From Nitrospirales bacterium (lineage in GTDB: Bacteria > Nitrospirota > Nitrospiria > Nitrospirales > UBA8639), in assembly GCA_021604265.1 (NCBI GenBank), contig BQIY01000114.1:1-6959 (forward strand): a DNA stretch of 6,959 nucleotides. The letters run 5' to 3'. Shown here in pieces: positions 1-6,267 of the stretch (position 1 is its first letter; the number at the start of each line of letters is the position of its first letter). A program made the position numbers and the translations under genes. A model generated the notes under the pieces. The model saw only the letters and a list, made by a program, of their open reading frames with translations. It ran no database searches and was not told the origin of the DNA.

Positions 1-1211
1 ATCCGGAAGGCCTTGCCAATGCATTAAAAAAAATCAGGCGAACAAAGAACGGCTCTGCCATCCATCATATAGAGGCGTCGCAAGTCAGTCACTTGTTTTT
101 TTCGCAGGGTATTTCCATGGGGTTAGATTCGCTTTTTGCCACCCATCCTCCACTGAGAAAGCGAATTCAACGTCTTGATCCAAGATTTCCGAAAGACTTC
201 AACATACCCGAAGCCATCCAGGCACCAAATTCCATACGCCGATCAGGGAACACACATGCTCTTGCCGCACGTGAAAGACCAAAGCCGGAATCCCTTGTCC
301 GTCAAATAGGAAAACGATACCCGGCTCATGTGGACTATATACACAATGTCCTTACTCACATTCCAGCCGTCATTCAACAAGCCGTCCATGAACCATTTGG
401 TGCCCGAGCCGTCGTTTATACACTCCTACTATCCTCAAACCCACAGATACGAACCATCCAATATAATCGATTGGCAACCTATGCCGACGACGCGGTCTAT
501 CAAGAAACTCATAAATTAGAGCCTGAAATTTTAAAACTTCACCCGGCTGCACGATTACCGCTGACAGACATGGCCATTCCAACACTGACACAACTTTCCC
601 CTCAACAATATGTCATGTTCAATACGAACGTCTTGGCCATCATTCCGCAGAGCGGTCATGAAGCCCTCTTTGGCTGGACGTTGCGGCGAATTCTGTTGCG
701 GCACCTTGCACCTCACTTTTCTCCCGTCGCAACACCAGACACGAGACACGATTCCATCAAAGCCATTGCCCATCATTGCGGCTATTTACTCTCCGCATTA
801 GCCCACTATGGGAAAGGCAACGACAACAACATCCAGCAGGCGTTTCGTGCAGGCCGGCGCGTATTACGAATACCCAAACTTCCATTGACGCCTGCCAGTC
901 TCTGCACATTCGCATCACTGGATTTGACGTTGCATAGCCTGGCCGAAGCCTCCCCACGCCTCAAACGACTCACCATCAAGGCCTGTGCAGCATGCGTACT
1001 CGCTGATCAGCACATCACCATTGAGGAAGCCGAATTGCTTCGTGCGATTGCGGACTCTCTAGGATGCCCCATGCCACCGTTATTGACGGCTCAGCCTGGA
1101 AATACTCAAGAAGACCAGACATCGTCCTGGCCTCTTCATTCTGAAGCATTATCCATTCTTTCTGATGACAGATCTCAGGATGCCTCACGTCATCATGCCC
1201 ACGCTCACTGA
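1..1211 (+). CDS. M48-family metallopeptidase-like protein with C-terminal TerB-like segment, 5' truncated
   Basis: The frame is open from the first full codon (base 3) to the TGA at 1209-1211, giving 402 residues with no start of its own, so the gene begins before the window. The first part (PEGLANALKKI, then LFATHPPLRKRIQRL around residues 45-60) matches the end of M48 (HtpX/Ste24-like) peptidase domains, where a conserved THPP..eRI..L block follows the zinc site. The HExxH zinc motif is outside the window, so activity cannot be judged. A mostly helical region of about 260 residues follows. Residues about 320-360 contain ACVLADQHITIEEAELLRA and then LGCPMPPL, which resembles the TerB-like, acidic calcium-site type domain found at the end of some long M48 proteins. 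The tail is hydrophilic and histidine-rich. I see no strong transmembrane segment in the visible part; any membrane anchor would be upstream. Family assignment is fairly sure, substrate unknown. Confidence 0.75.
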   Translation, partial: PEGLANALKKIRRTKNGSAIHHIEASQVSHLFFSQGISMGLDSLFATHPPLRKRIQRLDPRFPKDFNIPEAIQAPNSIRRSGNTHALAARERPKPESLVRQIGKRYPAHVDYIHNVLTHIPAVIQQAVHEPFGARAVVYTLLLSSNPQIRTIQYNRLATYADDAVYQETHKLEPEILKLHPAARLPLTDMAIPTLTQLSPQQYVMFNTNVLAIIPQSGHEALFGWTLRRILLRHLAPHFSPVATPDTRHDSIKAIAHHCGYLLSALAHYGKGNDNNIQQAFRAGRRVLRIPKLPLTPASLCTFASLDLTLHSLAEASPRLKRLTIKACAACVLADQHITIEEAELLRAIADSLGCPMPPLLTAQPGNTQEDQTSSWPLHSEALSILSDDRSQDASRHHAHAH

Positions 1212-1389
1212 CTGAGTTATGCACACGACATGAAACGACCGGTATCGTATTTTGCTTCTGTGCGGTTTTTACGCAATAATACAATCAACTCTAGCAATCG
1301 TCTTGCGCAACGCAGTAAAGTAGACACGATATGACGGAAAAAACATTTCACCAATCATTTCAACTCATCACGTTCATTGGTCATTAGTT

Positions 1390-2292
1390 ATGTCATTTGT
1401 CCCAACGCATGAAATAAGCCGAACTTCGGCATCAAAACAACGGCAACGTCTCCCTGACTGGTTTAAGATTAAACTCCGGCAAGGACCGGACTATCGAGAT
1501 ATTCGTCAGATCATTGACGAACGCGGCTTGCACACGATCTGCGAAGAAGCTCGATGTCCGAATATGTGGGAATGTTGGAATAACCGCACCGCGACATTTC
1601 TTATCTTAGGAGATATTTGCACAAGACGATGCCACTATTGCTCCGTCGAAACAGGTCGACCGACAAGCCTTGACCTCGATGAGCCGCAACGCGTCGCCGA
1701 AGCGGTCGAGGCCATGGCTCTCCGGCATGCCGTGATCACATCAGTGAATCGCGATGAATTAGATGATGGCGGAGCGTCGCTCTTTGCGGAAACTATTCGC
1801 CTGATTCATGAGAAAATTCCTAGCTGTGGGATCGAAGTCCTGATACCGGATTTTCAAGGCAGCGAATCAGCCCTGCGAACAGTCTTGGATGAGAAACCGG
1901 ATATTTTGAATCACAATATCGAAACCGTCCCTCGGTTATTTCCGTCCATCCGTCCACAGGGAAAATATAACAGGTCCATTCAACTCCTGAAACAAGCCAA
2001 GCAATTGGGAGCAACCACAAAATCCGGACTTATCGCAGGTCTTGGCGAAACGACTGAAGAAATCCGTGAAGTCATGAAGGACTTGCGATCCGTGGACTGC
2101 GACATCCTCACTCTTGGTCAATATCTCCAACCCACCAAAGCCCACATGCCCGTCGCCCGCTTCTATCACCCAGATGAATTCCAAGCCTTCAAGGAAGAAG
2201 CCCAAGCTCTCGGCTTTCGCCATGTTGAATCTGGCCCCCTCGTCCGAAGCTCCTACCACGCAGAACAACAAACCACTAAGATAACATCTTGA
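1390..2292 (+). CDS. lipA: Lipoyl synthase (radical SAM)
   Basis: Cytosolic lipoyl synthase, 300 residues, normal for the family. It inserts two sulfur atoms into octanoyl groups on lipoyl domains of 2-oxoacid dehydrogenases and glycine cleavage H protein, using S-adenosylmethionine. All diagnostic motifs are present: the auxiliary cluster motif CX4CX5C (C51, C56, C62 in CEEARCPNMWECW), the radical SAM CX3CX2C (C77, C81, C84 in CTRRCHYC), and the C-terminal RSSY (286-289) whose serine ligates the auxiliary cluster. VITSVNRDELDDGGA and LTLGQYLQPT also match the family. The ATG at 1390 is the only start codon before the conserved core; no good SD precedes it. It follows the M48 gene after 178 bases in which I see no convincing terminator. 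The pyruvate dehydrogenase E1 alpha gene, part of a lipoyl-dependent complex, begins 4.1 kb downstream. No lipB is visible. Confidence 0.97.
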   Translation: MSFVPTHEISRTSASKQRQRLPDWFKIKLRQGPDYRDIRQIIDERGLHTICEEARCPNMWECWNNRTATFLILGDICTRRCHYCSVETGRPTSLDLDEPQRVAEAVEAMALRHAVITSVNRDELDDGGASLFAETIRLIHEKIPSCGIEVLIPDFQGSESALRTVLDEKPDILNHNIETVPRLFPSIRPQGKYNRSIQLLKQAKQLGATTKSGLIAGLGETTEEIREVMKDLRSVDCDILTLGQYLQPTKAHMPVARFYHPDEFQAFKEEAQALGFRHVESGPLVRSSYHAEQQTTKITS

Positions 2293-2337
2293 CGATTCTC
2301 TCTTTTACGACACAAACCAGGTTCATGATTTCGCCAA

Positions 2338-2772
2338 ATGAGCAGACAGAATACACTTGAGAATGCAAGAGCAGCGCTCAACGAAGGAACTCTTTGGAGA
2401 GCAAAAGAGATTCTTCAAGGCAACATTTCATCACATGGCTACGATTCTAAAATATTTGAATACTATGGTCAGGTATTACTTCGAATGGGTGACGATATTG
2501 AGGCAGGTAAGTACTTATTTTTGTCCGGTGCTCGAGATAAAGAATATCTCGAGCCAATAAACAAGTTCCTAAACAGATTTAGAAACACAACCATTTCTGA
2601 CCTCCAATCCAACTTTCCTCGCTCTGTCCGCCGTATACAGCTTAAAGAACTTCCATCGGTAGTAATTGAATGCCTCAGGGAAAAAGGATTTACTGATCAT
2701 CAGATCAGTGAAGCACTTGAGGAGAAAAAAGTAGTTGGACCCACAAGGAACATTGAATATATATATATTTAG
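2338..2772 (+). CDS. DUF6584-like small helical protein
   Basis: A 144-residue protein starting at ATG 2338, 45 bases after lipA and probably co-transcribed with it. Residues 1-65 read as paired helices of TPR style (ARAALNEGTLWRAKEILQG, then YGQVLLRMGDDIEAGKYLFL). The 'GD..EAGKYLFLSG' pattern resembles the DUF6584 group of uncharacterised bacterial proteins; I assign it from pattern memory only. Residues 95-130 form a second helical part with a putative short recognition segment (LREKGFTDHQISEAL). No signal peptide, membrane helix or catalytic motif is visible, so it is likely a cytosolic protein with a scaffolding or binding role, function unknown. The gene is AT-rich compared with lipA and ends in a TATATATAT run just before the stop. 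The SD is poor (AGG 15 or more bases upstream). Confidence 0.75.
   Translation: MSRQNTLENARAALNEGTLWRAKEILQGNISSHGYDSKIFEYYGQVLLRMGDDIEAGKYLFLSGARDKEYLEPINKFLNRFRNTTISDLQSNFPRSVRRIQLKELPSVVIECLREKGFTDHQISEALEEKKVVGPTRNIEYIYI
2530..2554. repeat. Perfect 10-bp inverted repeat inside the DUF6584-like gene
   Basis: GCTCGAGATA (2530-2539) and TATCTCGAGC (2545-2554) are exact reverse complements separated by five bases (AAGAA). It could form a stable hairpin in the mRNA or a binding site, but it encodes ordinary protein sequence (ARDKEYLE) and may be chance. There is no T-run after it, so it is not a terminator. Confidence 0.4.
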
Positions 2773-2852
2773 GAGGATGTTTTGTCTTATTTATTGGAAT
2801 GTTAATCGTTATTATTATAGGGCTTAAAACTATTGCGTCATGGATTATGTAA
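2771..2852 (+). pseudogene. Possible tiny single-membrane-helix peptide gene, frame broken
   Basis: A perfect AGGAGG (2771-2776) overlaps the stop of the preceding gene and is followed after five bases by TTG (2782), but that frame closes after seven codons (stop 2803-2805). One frame over, the bases to the TAA at 2850-2852 encode a strongly hydrophobic stretch (FVLFIGMLIVIIIGLKTIASW, written here in part: MLIVIIIGLKTIASWIM from ATG 2799). A single added base around 2794 would join the strong start to this helix, giving a peptide of about 23 residues. It could be a decayed small membrane protein, a frameshifted toxin-like peptide, or chance in AT-rich DNA. Confidence 0.25.
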
Positions 2853-2867
2853 AAACACGAATCCAAT

Positions 2868-3854
2868 TTACTTTTGATAGTGATTTTGATGCTTTCCCAT
2901 ACTCAACGCAATCGCATAGATGCCAAACTGCGGCACCCAGTGGCTATACTTTTTGTAATCATCCCGCCAGTATTGTGGTGACTCCATGTGCGCAATGATA
3001 TGATTCACGTACATGCTTCGGTAGGCTTCATCTCCTGTCATAGTAAAAAGACTCCAGAACCCCCAGGATCGACTAAAGTTCAACCCGGCCGAATGTGGAG
3101 TGGGAGCGGTTCGGAGAGGCGAAAGAGATAACGCCTTCGAATAAAAGGTTCGATACCAGGCTTCACTCTCCTCAGATGGTAAAATTGAGAGGATCACTCT
3201 CGTTCTTTGAAGAGATGCGGCAAAAAATTCATTGATATGGTCGTCATACGACAACAAAAGATGCTTATCGATCGGCAACAACTGTTCTCTTGTGAACGTC
3301 ACAAGCTTCTCGCTTAAGACGGAATCTCTTTTCCATTGACTCCATTCCCACAGATTCAGTACCGCCCAGGAAAGATTGCCATACTCCCGGCGAAGCATAT
3401 GATGAAGAATCTTTTCTTTCGACAATGTGAAAATCCATTGCTCTAATCGCCGAGCGATATCTATGGCGAGTGAGAGTACATCCTGCTTCCCATTCCATCG
3501 TTCACGCTCTTGTGCCAGCTTCAGAAACCACGCATATCCATATGGGAGTTCATGATCCAGCTCACCACGTTGGAGGCAATCAAACTCTCCGGCTACACGT
3601 TCAGAAGCCACAATAGGTTCAACAATATCAGCCCAATGAGATTCACCCGTAAGTCGCGAAGCCGCCAATAAGGCATACGTCCCGTGCACACTCGAGTGCC
3701 AATCGATACAACCACAAAAAGCCGGATGCCTGGTGTCCACCCGCTTCATTCCTTGTTCAACCACATTCGCGAGCGCAGAAAGGTACTCTTTTCTCAAGTC
3801 GCAGAATTTACTCCAATTGTTCGAAAGCTCCTGGCTTTCATGTTCTCTAGACAT
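2868..3854 (-). CDS. DUF2891 family protein
   Basis: A 328-residue protein whose conserved blocks identify DUF2891: HPAFCGCIDWHSSVHG (43-58), ELPYGYAWFLKL (102-113), REYGNLSWAVLNLWEW (156-171), SAGLNFSRSWGFW (255-267) and SHWVPQFGIYAI (304-315). The length is near that usual for the family. The repeated W/H/Y-rich helical hairpins suggest an alpha-alpha barrel like that of some glycan-acting enzymes; this fold is my inference and no activity is established. No signal peptide is visible, so the protein is probably cytosolic. ATG 3854 is preceded by GAGG about ten bases upstream, a fair SD, in an AT-rich leader. The gene converges on the DUF6584-like gene with a 95-base gap and no clear shared terminator. 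It is transcribed in the same direction as the toxin-antitoxin operon, but separated from it by about 440 bases, so it is likely an independent unit. Confidence 0.85.
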   Translation of the reverse strand: MSREHESQELSNNWSKFCDLRKEYLSALANVVEQGMKRVDTRHPAFCGCIDWHSSVHGTYALLAASRLTGESHWADIVEPIVASERVAGEFDCLQRGELDHELPYGYAWFLKLAQERERWNGKQDVLSLAIDIARRLEQWIFTLSKEKILHHMLRREYGNLSWAVLNLWEWSQWKRDSVLSEKLVTFTREQLLPIDKHLLLSYDDHINEFFAASLQRTRVILSILPSEESEAWYRTFYSKALSLSPLRTAPTPHSAGLNFSRSWGFWSLFTMTGDEAYRSMYVNHIIAHMESPQYWRDDYKKYSHWVPQFGIYAIALSMGKHQNHYQK

Positions 3855-3964
3855 GCGCTAACAACCTCAATAGTGATATTTTTACTCTAAAGGAAAAATT
3901 ATTAATTTCTTGATAAGTAGGAATCAACAACAGATTCTCTGCACTCAAATACGGAGTACAATAA

Positions 3965-4145
3965 ATGATACAAGAAGTGAGGTGGGTCTTGGGAGAGGGA
4001 ATTACCAGATTTTCCCGATACTGCTCTTAGGATTTTTGACAAACGAACTTCTAAGGAAGAGACCTTCGCAGGTATGCGTCCTGAATCGGGTTCACGACGG
4101 CTAGTTCGGCTTGTCGATCCAACCACCAATGGCAGTCCCAAATAG
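3965..4145 (+). pseudogene. Probable frameshifted short gene of unknown family
   Basis: ATG 3965 is preceded by GGAG with eight bases of spacing and reads MIQEVRWVLGEG before closing at a TAG near 4030. A neighbouring frame, open from 3981 to the TAG at 4143-4145 (54 codons, no start codon until Met 32), reads like genuine protein: WERELPDFPDTALRIFDKR followed by residues including FAGMRPESGSRRLVRLVDPT. The two frames together look like one short gene of about 60 residues with a frameshift between about 3981 and 4000. I do not recognise the family. The opposite strand over the same bases is also open (98 codons, 3902-4198), but its serine- and arginine-rich composition looks like an antisense shadow. 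This is the only structure I can support in the 440-base gap 3855-4292. Confidence 0.35.
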
Positions 4146-4292
4146 AAGTCGACAACATTCGGGTGCCTAGCGGAAATCGGGATATATGATTGAAACATCG
4201 CCGTTCAATGTGTTTGCAACAAATATCACAGAAATTTTAACTCTTGATAATTTTCAACGAAGGTCATGAATTCACAATCGACAGTATTGCAA

Positions 4293-4610
4293 TCAAAGAT
4301 CCTTCATTCGATCATCGATCAAATATTTCCGAAGCTGCTGTTCTCCGCGCATCACATAGAGAATATAGACTTTATCTTCAAAAAAACGATACAAGACCCG
4401 GCTTGGGCCAATGATGATTTCACGATACCGTGTCTTGGAATCCAACTCAGGAGGTTTACGGCCAGACTTCGGGAATTGCCCAAGTCGCTCAACGGAAGAA
4501 AAGACTTCTTGAACGAAACGCTTGGCAGCGCTCTCTTTATCAAGGGCTATATATTCAGCAATTTCACGAAGATCAGATAAGGCAGGTTCAGTCCAAACTA
4601 CTTGAGCCAT
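4293..4610 (-). CDS. RelE/ParE-family toxin
   Basis: A 105-residue type II toxin of the RelE/ParE superfamily. Diagnostic features are the N-terminal beta strand plus helix (VVWTEPALSDLREIAEYIA, 4-22), the helix followed by FPKSGR (46-51), and the C-terminal beta sheet YREIIIGPSRVLYRF (62-76) and VYILYVMRGE (81-90). RelE members cut mRNA at the ribosome and ParE members poison DNA gyrase; the sequence alone does not settle which, although the 'DLREIAEYIA' helix and 'FPKSGR' are closer to the ParE type. Its start overlaps the antitoxin stop by 13 bases (4598-4610), so translation is probably coupled; it has only an A-rich weak SD inside the antitoxin gene. Length and motifs are complete, with no sign of decay. 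Confidence 0.9.
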   Translation of the reverse strand: MAQVVWTEPALSDLREIAEYIALDKESAAKRFVQEVFSSVERLGQFPKSGRKPPELDSKTRYREIIIGPSRVLYRFFEDKVYILYVMRGEQQLRKYLIDDRMKDL

Positions 4611-4855
4611 TGGCTCATTTTCTTCTTTGCTTCTTTTTGAGTATATGTCCGGTTCTCTACAATAGCTTTTTCACCCCGAGCTACACCTTCTAGAATTTCC
4701 ATTCGACGCTGCATAAGATCAAAGTCTTGAACATCCACAAGATACGCTGATGGCTGTCCATGCTCTGTGATAAGAATTGGCTCTTTTGTTTCATGAAGTT
4801 CAGCCAATATCTTGGTCGCCTGTCGCTTTAATGTTGTAACAAGTTCAATCTTCAT
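4598..4855 (-). CDS. Phd/YefM-family antitoxin
   Basis: An 85-residue antitoxin that pairs with the RelE/ParE-type toxin encoded just after it. The N-terminal part (MKIELVTTLKRQATKILAEL, then EPILITEHGQPSAYLVDVQDF, residues 26-46) is the Phd/YefM DNA-binding fold, with the typical 'ILIT.hG.P.AyLv' block. The C-terminal part (about 50-85), charged and helical, would wrap and neutralise the toxin. In this family the antitoxin, alone or with toxin, represses its own promoter, which fits the palindrome that starts two bases upstream of the ATG. No SD lies before ATG 4855; the predicted promoter would give an almost leaderless mRNA. Antitoxin first, toxin second, with a short overlap, is the standard operon order. 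Confidence 0.92.
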   Translation of the reverse strand: MKIELVTTLKRQATKILAELHETKEPILITEHGQPSAYLVDVQDFDLMQRRMEILEGVARGEKAIVENRTYTQKEAKKKMSQWLK

Positions 4856-4856
4856 A

Positions 4857-4880
4857 AAAGTGATACTATACTATCACTTT
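4857..4880. promoter_or_regulatory. Palindromic operator of the toxin-antitoxin operon
   Basis: AAAGTGATA (4857-4865) and TATCACTTT (4872-4880) are exact 9-bp reverse complements separated by six bases. The site lies directly against the antitoxin start codon and covers the probable -10 box, as expected for an autorepression operator bound by a Phd/YefM dimer. The binding itself is inferred. Confidence 0.65.
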
Positions 4881-4891
4881 CAATTTGGCAA
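4863..4891 (-). promoter_or_regulatory. Probable promoter of the antitoxin-toxin operon
   Basis: On the - strand, TTGCCA (4886-4891) and TAGTAT (4863-4868) are separated by 17 bases, a reasonable sigma70-type pair. Transcription would begin about 4855-4857, at or next to the antitoxin ATG, which explains why no SD is present. The operator overlaps the -10 box. Confidence 0.45.
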
Positions 4892-4993
4892 ACATACTTC
4901 AGTATAATATGCATTTTACCGAGATGGAAGTGTTTGGTTGCCTTCGACTAGTCTTCTACTTCGAGTCAAGCGCTTTTATACGCCTTATCATTC

Positions 4994-5170
4994 TTAGATG
5001 ACTGAAACTGCGAATAGGTTCGCAGCGTTACTGCACACTTGCTTGAGCATCTTGTCCATTCTTTTTAGGTGTCTATCAATTTCAGGCCATCTCAAGTTGT
5101 CTAATTTTCTAATCACAACGGCAAGGATTATGATATGGTCGTCGTTTTTATGCTCACCGTCGAGACTCAA
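4994..5170 (-). CDS. Possible 58-codon ORF downstream of the MBL gene
   Basis: On the - strand a frame runs from TTG 5170 to TAA 4994-4996, overlapping the 3' end of the ferredoxin-MBL gene by 17 bases. It reads in part GEHKNDDHIIILAVVIRKLD, then NLRWPEIDRHLKRMDKMLKQ, an amphipathic, charged, coherent protein-like sequence quite unlike random translation. The only other start codons are internal (two ATG codons near residue 39). I do not recognise the family. It could be a small gene translationally coupled to the MBL gene, or the C-terminal remnant of a larger gene whose 5' part was lost. No SD is obvious. The + strand is also open here but looks like a shadow. Apart from this and a short stem-loop at 5008-5025, the gap 4892-5153 shows nothing I can name. 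Confidence 0.3.
   Translation of the reverse strand: MSLDGEHKNDDHIIILAVVIRKLDNLRWPEIDRHLKRMDKMLKQVCSNAANLFAVSVI
5008..5025. repeat. Short stem-loop (7-bp stem, 4-base loop)
   Basis: CTGCGAA (5008-5014) pairs exactly with TTCGCAG (5019-5025). In the - direction it is followed by TTTCAGTC, so it could act as a weak terminator for the MBL transcript, but the T-run is too short to be confident. Confidence 0.3.
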
Positions 5171-6017
5171 TCAACCGCTTCAACTCCTCCTGCATTTTCG
5201 TTGACGACAATTGGATTCGGTCGCCGTGTCCTGGAAGTACCCATTCAAAGGAAAAATTACAAAGGCGTTTCGTCGACGCTAAAAGATCCTTCGCATTCCA
5301 CACTAATCGAGAAGGCACCCCCAGAACATTGTTTTCTCGATCCCACCACATGTGATCTCCTGTAAAGAGAAATTTATCTTTATACAGTAATGCGAGACTT
5401 CCAGCGGTATGTCCCGGCACTGGGATAACCTGAAAGTCAGGACTGACTTGAATGACCTCATGGCCTTTGATAATCCATTCAGCATCCGGCATGGCATCTT
5501 GGTCGGCTTCGTGAATGATGCGCGTCGCGTTGAACATTTTGGCATATCGATCGGCATCCGCCACATCATCCTTGTGACTTAAAAAGATATAATGAATACC
5601 TCCAAATTTCTGAAACTTATCCACCAGATGACGAAGATACCGTGGTGAGTCAATAAGCCAGTTTCCTTCGGGATGCGTCACAAAATAACTATTCGCGCCA
5701 AAGGATTTCTCTGAATTAAATCCGTTGTAGTACACCCCGCCTGACAGTTCAATTGGAAAACTCTGTTGAGCCTTCTTGAGAAGATCGGCATTTTTCGTGA
5801 CGGCACCGATTGACCCGACGGGACAGGCCAACAACGCTTGATACGCATGATCAACATCCAATTCATCATGAGGCTGGTGATACACGGCAGAATACTCATC
5901 ATCCTCATGAAAGGTCTTCGGAGCTAATTGGCGGCAGGTATCGCAGTTAATACATGTGGCATCAACAAAGAAATCGCCTTCGACATTTGCGGGCAATCGT
6001 TTTGCCAAGTCAGCCAT
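5154..6017 (-). CDS. Ferredoxin-metallo-beta-lactamase fold fusion protein
   Basis: A 287-residue cytosolic protein with two domains. Residues about 15-75 form a ferredoxin-like domain with CINCDTC (C22, C25, C28) and a distant CPVGSIGA (C65), four cysteines fit for one [4Fe-4S] cluster. Residues about 105-287 form a metallo-beta-lactamase fold: D123 in LIDSPR, SHKDDVAD (147-154), H169, PVPGHTAGS with H203, TGDH with D221, and LPGHGD with H264. The usual HxHxDH motif is altered: H148 is kept, but the second histidine is aspartate. This resembles the glyoxalase II-like ferredoxin-MBL proteins of cyanobacteria and plants, whose substrate is not established. I set the start at ATG 6017 rather than the longer frame to 6149: GAGG lies six to nine bases upstream, a good promoter lies between the two starts, and MADLAKRLP begins the conserved part. 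It is divergent from pdhA. Confidence 0.88.
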   Translation of the reverse strand: MADLAKRLPANVEGDFFVDATCINCDTCRQLAPKTFHEDDEYSAVYHQPHDELDVDHAYQALLACPVGSIGAVTKNADLLKKAQQSFPIELSGGVYYNGFNSEKSFGANSYFVTHPEGNWLIDSPRYLRHLVDKFQKFGGIHYIFLSHKDDVADADRYAKMFNATRIIHEADQDAMPDAEWIIKGHEVIQVSPDFQVIPVPGHTAGSLALLYKDKFLFTGDHMWWDRENNVLGVPSRLVWNAKDLLASTKRLCNFSFEWVLPGHGDRIQLSSTKMQEELKRLIESRR

Positions 6018-6060
6018 AGATTTCCTCTTCCTCAATGCCTTACGGCAACAACGCCCTAAC

Positions 6061-6089
6061 ATTATATCGCAATACTCGAATTCACCCAA
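6061..6089 (-). promoter_or_regulatory. Sigma70-type promoter of the ferredoxin-MBL gene
   Basis: On the - strand, TTGGGT (6084-6089) and a perfect TATAAT (6061-6066) are separated by exactly 17 bases. Transcription would start near 6054, giving a leader of about 36 bases that contains the GAGG SD before ATG 6017. This also argues against the longer reading frame beginning at 6149. Confidence 0.7.
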
Positions 6090-6137
6090 AGAAGCACTCT
6101 TACCATAGGCATGCGTAATGGGCTTTTGCGGGGAACG

Positions 6138-6157
6138 ATTCATGATCAATCATGAAT
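6138..6157. repeat. Perfect 8-bp inverted repeat, possible operator
   Basis: ATTCATGA (6138-6145) and TCATGAAT (6150-6157) are exact reverse complements separated by TCAA. The site sits about 50 bases upstream of the -35 box of the ferredoxin-MBL gene, in the shared upstream region with pdhA, a suitable position for an activator or regulator. No particular regulator can be named. Confidence 0.4.
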
Positions 6158-6228
6158 TCAATACCTTTTCACATGCTTCATTTCTCCTCAATGAGGTTTA
6201 CATTCTGCACTAAGACCTGCGAAGATAA

Positions 6229-6267
6229 GCGAACAATCTCGCTACCCATGAAACTGCGAGAGTTTGC
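6229..6267. repeat. Long stem-loop in the pdhA upstream region
   Basis: GCGAAC (6229-6234) plus TCTCGC (6237-6242) pair with GCGAGA (6256-6261) plus GTTTGC (6262-6267), one G-U pair and a two-base bulge, closing a 13-base loop. That makes a 12-bp stem. No T-run follows, so it is not a simple terminator. It is followed at once by TTGACT (6268-6273), a -35-like hexamer without a good -10 box. It may be a leader-RNA structure or a regulator site for pdhA. Confidence 0.35.

Noticed and set aside
1280..1285. TACAAT as a -10 box for lipA
   Set aside because: No good -35 box at the right distance; lipA may be co-transcribed with the gene before it, and I cannot decide.
4080..4130. tRNA-like 3' end (GTTCGGC followed by AACCACCA)
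   Set aside because: The spacing between the T-loop-like bases and the ACCA end is wrong and no acceptor, D or anticodon stems could be built.
3902..4198. 98-codon minus-strand ORF
   Set aside because: No good SD, serine- and arginine-rich shadow-like composition, no recognisable motif; the + strand frames look more like true protein.
4266..4580. 104-codon + strand ORF opposite the toxin
   Set aside because: It lies antisense to a clearly recognised RelE/ParE toxin gene and has no family motif.
4903..4908. TATAAT on the + strand upstream of the antitoxin
   Set aside because: No acceptable -35 box at 16-18 bases and no convincing + strand gene downstream.
4998..5204. 68-codon + strand ORF before and over the end of the MBL gene
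   Set aside because: Leucine- and serine-rich shadow of the minus-strand frame, and no SD.
6018..6149. N-terminal extension of the ferredoxin-MBL protein to ATG 6149 (331 residues)
   Set aside because: A good promoter (6061-6089) and SD lie inside this stretch, and the extra 44 residues do not look like part of the ferredoxin domain.
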